The notes below the pieces were generated by a model. That model had not been told where the DNA came from, ran no database searches, and saw only the letters and a list, made by a program, of their open reading frames with translations. The translations under genes and the position numbers were made by a program. This document shows, one piece after another, positions 5,997 through 6,931 of a stretch of DNA of 6,931 nucleotides (within the stretch, counting starts at the first letter, position 1; every line of letters begins with the position of its first letter). Source of the DNA: Anaerolineaceae bacterium (GTDB lineage: Bacteria; Chloroflexota; Anaerolineae; Anaerolineales; Villigracilaceae). Location: contig VFKQ01000397.1 in the NCBI GenBank assembly GCA_009885445.1, positions 1 through 6,931 of the forward strand. Direction: 5' to 3'.

Positions 5997-6332
5997 TTAG
6001 AAACTACCAACCGCAGTAAGTGAGTCGTCGAAGACCTTGAAGAGTTCGGTGAAACCGGCCAGTTCGAGGGCCTCTTTAATGCGCTCAGGAACTGCGCAAA
6101 GGACAATTTCTCCGCGATTAAATTTCTTGCAATTGCGCTGTGCGGCAAGCAATGCGCGGAACCCGGCACTGGACATATACTCAAGTTTGGTCATATCCAC
6201 AACCAGATTGTGGTGGCCGTCATCGGTGAGTTTATCCAATGCCTGGGCCAGTTGCGGCGAGGTGGAACTATCCACGCGCCCGTTTACCGAAACAACGTCA
6301 CAATGCTTAAATTCTTTGGTTGTTATTTCCAT
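5997..6332 (-). CDS. STAS-domain anti-sigma factor antagonist (RsbV/SpoIIAA-like)
   Basis: The product is a 111-residue single STAS domain, typical of RsbV/SpoIIAA. Landmarks are the first strand DVVSVNGRVDSSTSPQLAQAL (residues 12-32), LVVDMTKLEYMSSAGFRALL (43-62) and EIVLCAVPERIKEALELAGF (75-94). The serine that aligns with SpoIIAA Ser58 and RsbV Ser56, the kinase target, is S55 in the common variant motif SSAG. When unphosphorylated it should bind the downstream kinase and release its target. A longer reading frame would start at 6374, but the ATG at 6332-6330 is chosen. It has GGAGG six bases upstream, the protein then begins MEITTKEFKH as family members do, and the likely transcription start (about 6369) lies downstream of the longer start. 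It is first in the three-gene partner-switching operon. Confidence 0.93.
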   Translation of the reverse strand: MEITTKEFKHCDVVSVNGRVDSSTSPQLAQALDKLTDDGHHNLVVDMTKLEYMSSAGFRALLAAQRNCKKFNRGEIVLCAVPERIKEALELAGFTELFKVFDDSLTAVGSF

Positions 6333-6338
6333 TCCTTG

Positions 6339-6343
6339 CCTCC
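6339..6343 (-). promoter_or_regulatory. Shine-Dalgarno that sets the STAS gene start
   Basis: GGAGG on the minus strand lies six bases before the ATG at 6332-6330. It decides for this start over the in-frame ATG 42 bases upstream, which has no such site. Confidence 0.8.
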
Positions 6344-6375
6344 GTTGGCGAAAATGGGCTTGCTGTAGTTGCAAA

Positions 6376-6384
6376 ATTATATCA
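6376..6384 (-). promoter_or_regulatory. Candidate extended -10 promoter of the partner-switching operon
   Basis: The minus strand reads TGATATAAT: a perfect -10 hexamer with the TGn extension. The transcription start is expected near 6369, giving a leader of about 37 bases before the STAS ATG. Sequences 16-18 bases upstream do not resemble TTGACA. A TTGTCA does occur but 24 bases away, inside a palindrome. This suggests either an extended -10 promoter that needs no -35 or one helped by an activator. Confidence 0.55.
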
Positions 6385-6401
6385 CGAAGTAAAGTGTAAC
6401 T

Positions 6402-6414
6402 ACTTTGACAAAGT
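6402..6414. promoter_or_regulatory. Operator-like palindrome upstream of the STAS promoter
   Basis: ACTTTG-A-CAAAGT is a perfect 6+1+6 dyad. It lies at roughly -33 to -45 relative to the predicted transcription start, the usual place for an activator or repressor site. A related shorter palindrome, CTTTGCAAAG, occurs at 6571-6580. No regulator is encoded in the window to match it, so the role is inferred from symmetry and position only. Confidence 0.35.
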
Positions 6415-6432
6415 CACATTTCAAAACTTTTT

Positions 6433-6517
6433 ACTACAAAGTGCACGAAGGGTCACAAAGGAGAGAAAAATGCCAAGGCCAAAGGTTTCCCTCATGTTAC
6501 TTCGTGCCCTTTGTAGT
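6433..6517. repeat. Long imperfect inverted repeat, miniature palindromic element
   Basis: Left arm ACTACAAAGTGCACGAAG (6433-6450) and right arm 6500-6517 are complementary at 17 of 18 positions, with a 49-base interior. The interior also holds motifs of the CACAAAGG and CAAAGG type. The CACGAAG/CTTTGTAG wording recalls a dispersed palindromic repeat seen in intergenic regions of many environmental bacteria (from memory). No transposase or clear target-site duplication is visible. Confidence 0.6.
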
Positions 6518-6617
6518 TAAGGATTGTGGTTTCAGCCTTAATATGACATTGTCAAGTTACTCAAACCTGTCTTTGCAAAGAGGGTATTTCCCGATATCAT
6601 CCGAATGCTCTTGTCGG

Positions 6618-6657
6618 GACGAAGCAATCTCCCGTCCGGGGAGGAGACTGCTTCGTC
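6618..6657. repeat. 15-bp inverted repeat of the GACGAAGCAATCTCC type
   Basis: Left arm 6618-6632 (GACGAAGCAATCTCC) pairs with 6643-6657 at 14 of 15 positions around a 10-base loop. The one difference is a wobble pair if transcribed from the minus strand. It is not next to a stop codon, so a dispersed hairpin repeat is more likely than a terminator. Confidence 0.6.
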
Positions 6658-6662
6658 AAGAA

Positions 6663-6678
6663 GCGGGCTGAAGCCCGC
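6663..6678. repeat. Short GC hairpin repeat GCGGGCTGAAGCCCGC
   Basis: GCGGGC (6663-6668) and GCCCGC (6673-6678) form a tight stem over TGAA. It begins five bases after the preceding repeat and is followed by ACTCC. I recall this sequence, with its ACTCC extension, as a very common intergenic repeat in diverse bacteria. Function unknown. Confidence 0.55.
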
Positions 6679-6792
6679 ACTCCCTATTCAAAAACATTCG
6701 ACAAAACAAAGACTGCGTAAGGTGAGCAATTAAGTTGGCTGAGTAGTTACGCTAAATTACCTTAAAGTGACGTAGAAACATTTGGAGAAAAG

Positions 6793-6826
6793 CCACGCGC
6801 CCCGAGAGATTTCTCGGGGCGCGTGG
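6793..6826 (-). terminator. Strong intrinsic terminator of the right-edge gene
   Basis: A perfect 15-bp GC-rich stem (6793-6807 with 6812-6826, arm CCACGCGCCCCGAGA) has a four-base loop. On the minus strand it is followed by CTTTTCTCC, a short T-run. It lies 22 bases past the stop of the minus-strand gene at 6848, exactly where a terminator is expected. It should insulate the partner-switching operon from that gene. Confidence 0.85.
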
Positions 6827-6847
6827 AAATGGTTTGCGAGTGAAACT

Positions 6848-6931
6848 CTAATGTCCTATGCCGCTGATGGGCTTGACTTCGACCAGCTCCGCGCGGACGA
6901 TGAGGCGCTTGTCGTACTTCTGCGTCGTCGC
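6848..6931 (-). CDS. C-terminal end of an unidentified protein (5' truncated by window)
   Basis: The minus strand is open from the window edge to TAG at 6850-6848 and encodes 27 residues, including KRLIVRAELVEVKPISGIGH at the end. The fragment reads as one beta strand (LIVRAELVEV) and a short tail. Support for a real gene comes from the well-placed terminator 22 bases downstream and the GC-rich codon use. The strand loosely recalls the last strand of FKBP-type isomerases, but this is too little to assign a family. Confidence 0.6.
   Translation of the reverse strand, partial: ATTQKYDKRLIVRAELVEVKPISGIGH

Larger units (their letters stand above)
6415..6847. other. Gene-free, repeat-rich intergenic stretch
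   Basis: No protein or RNA gene could be supported here. Short open frames on the plus strand have no ribosome-binding site and run through inverted repeats. The stretch holds an 18-bp imperfect inverted repeat (6433-6517), small dyads at 6544-6554 (TGACA-T-TGTCA) and 6571-6580, two more hairpin repeats (6618-6657 and 6663-6678), and the terminator of the gene at the right edge (6793-6826). The part from about 6680 to 6785 shows nothing recognisable. It separates two minus-strand genes. Confidence 0.6.

Noticed and set aside
6333..6374. N-terminal extension of the STAS protein to the ATG at 6374
   Set aside because: The extra 14 residues (Gln/Arg-rich) are not family-like, the inner ATG has GGAGG at ideal spacing, and the -10 hexamer at 6376-6381 would put transcription start after the earlier ATG.
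6405..6410. Consensus TTGACA on the plus strand as a -35 box
   Set aside because: The hexamer 17 bases on is TTTTTA, a poor -10, and no plus-strand gene follows. The bases are better explained as part of the palindrome at 6402-6414.
6405..6671. Plus-strand open frame of 88 codons in the repeat-rich gap
   Set aside because: It crosses the inverted repeats, has no ribosome-binding site, and gives a protein of low-complexity, family-free composition.
6396..6750. GTAGTTAC occurring inverted at 6396-6403 and 6743-6750
   Set aside because: Only eight bases match and the flanks diverge, which is weak evidence for element ends.
1..6931. CRISPR array, tRNA, rRNA, riboswitch or prophage genes
   Set aside because: No regularly spaced direct repeats, cloverleaf pattern, rRNA core sequence or phage-type gene was seen on either strand.

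Overview
The window looks like a piece of a GC-moderate bacterial chromosome. A filamentous Chloroflexota such as an Anaerolineae member is my best guess. This is an inference from three things: a very large multi-GAF/SpoIIE-type phosphatase, a DUF4404-type small protein, and several short palindromic intergenic repeats of kinds I associate with such genomes. No rRNA or marker gene is present to prove it.

Layout. The left edge (1-111, +) is the C-terminus of a cyclophilin-type peptidyl-prolyl isomerase. It ends at a perfect 20-bp hairpin (124-164) that also lies at the end of a convergent minus-strand gene row. All other genes are on the minus strand. Read in their own direction (right to left) they are: the C-terminal end of an unidentified gene (6848-6931) with a strong terminator (6793-6826); about 500 bases without a gene but rich in palindromic repeats; a STAS anti-sigma-factor antagonist (5997-6332); an RsbW-like ATP-binding kinase (5498-5917); a 1082-residue protein with about five GAF domains and a C-terminal SpoIIE/RsbU-type PP2C phosphatase (2253-5501, GTG start); a YjjG-like HAD nucleotidase (1488-2177); a Phd/YefM antitoxin with a VapC-family PIN toxin (1213-1437 and 827-1213); a DUF4404-like small protein (515-787); and a small helical protein of unknown family (155-418).

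How the genes work together. The STAS, kinase and phosphatase genes form a complete partner-switching cassette. By family knowledge the kinase phosphorylates and inactivates the STAS antagonist and sequesters a target. The GAF-controlled phosphatase dephosphorylates the antagonist so that it can capture the kinase. The phosphatase start overlaps the kinase stop (GTGA), a hairpin separates the STAS gene from the kinase gene, and an extended -10 promoter lies just upstream of the STAS gene. No sigma factor or other obvious output lies in the window. The toxin-antitoxin pair is joined by a TAATG overlap, has its own promoter-like sequence and is clearly more AT-rich than the phosphatase gene. That fits a mobile module inserted near housekeeping genes.

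I do not see a wholly new system here. The parts most worth a second look are the sensor-rich partner switch with its apparent attenuator and operator-like palindrome, and the unusual density of hairpin repeats.
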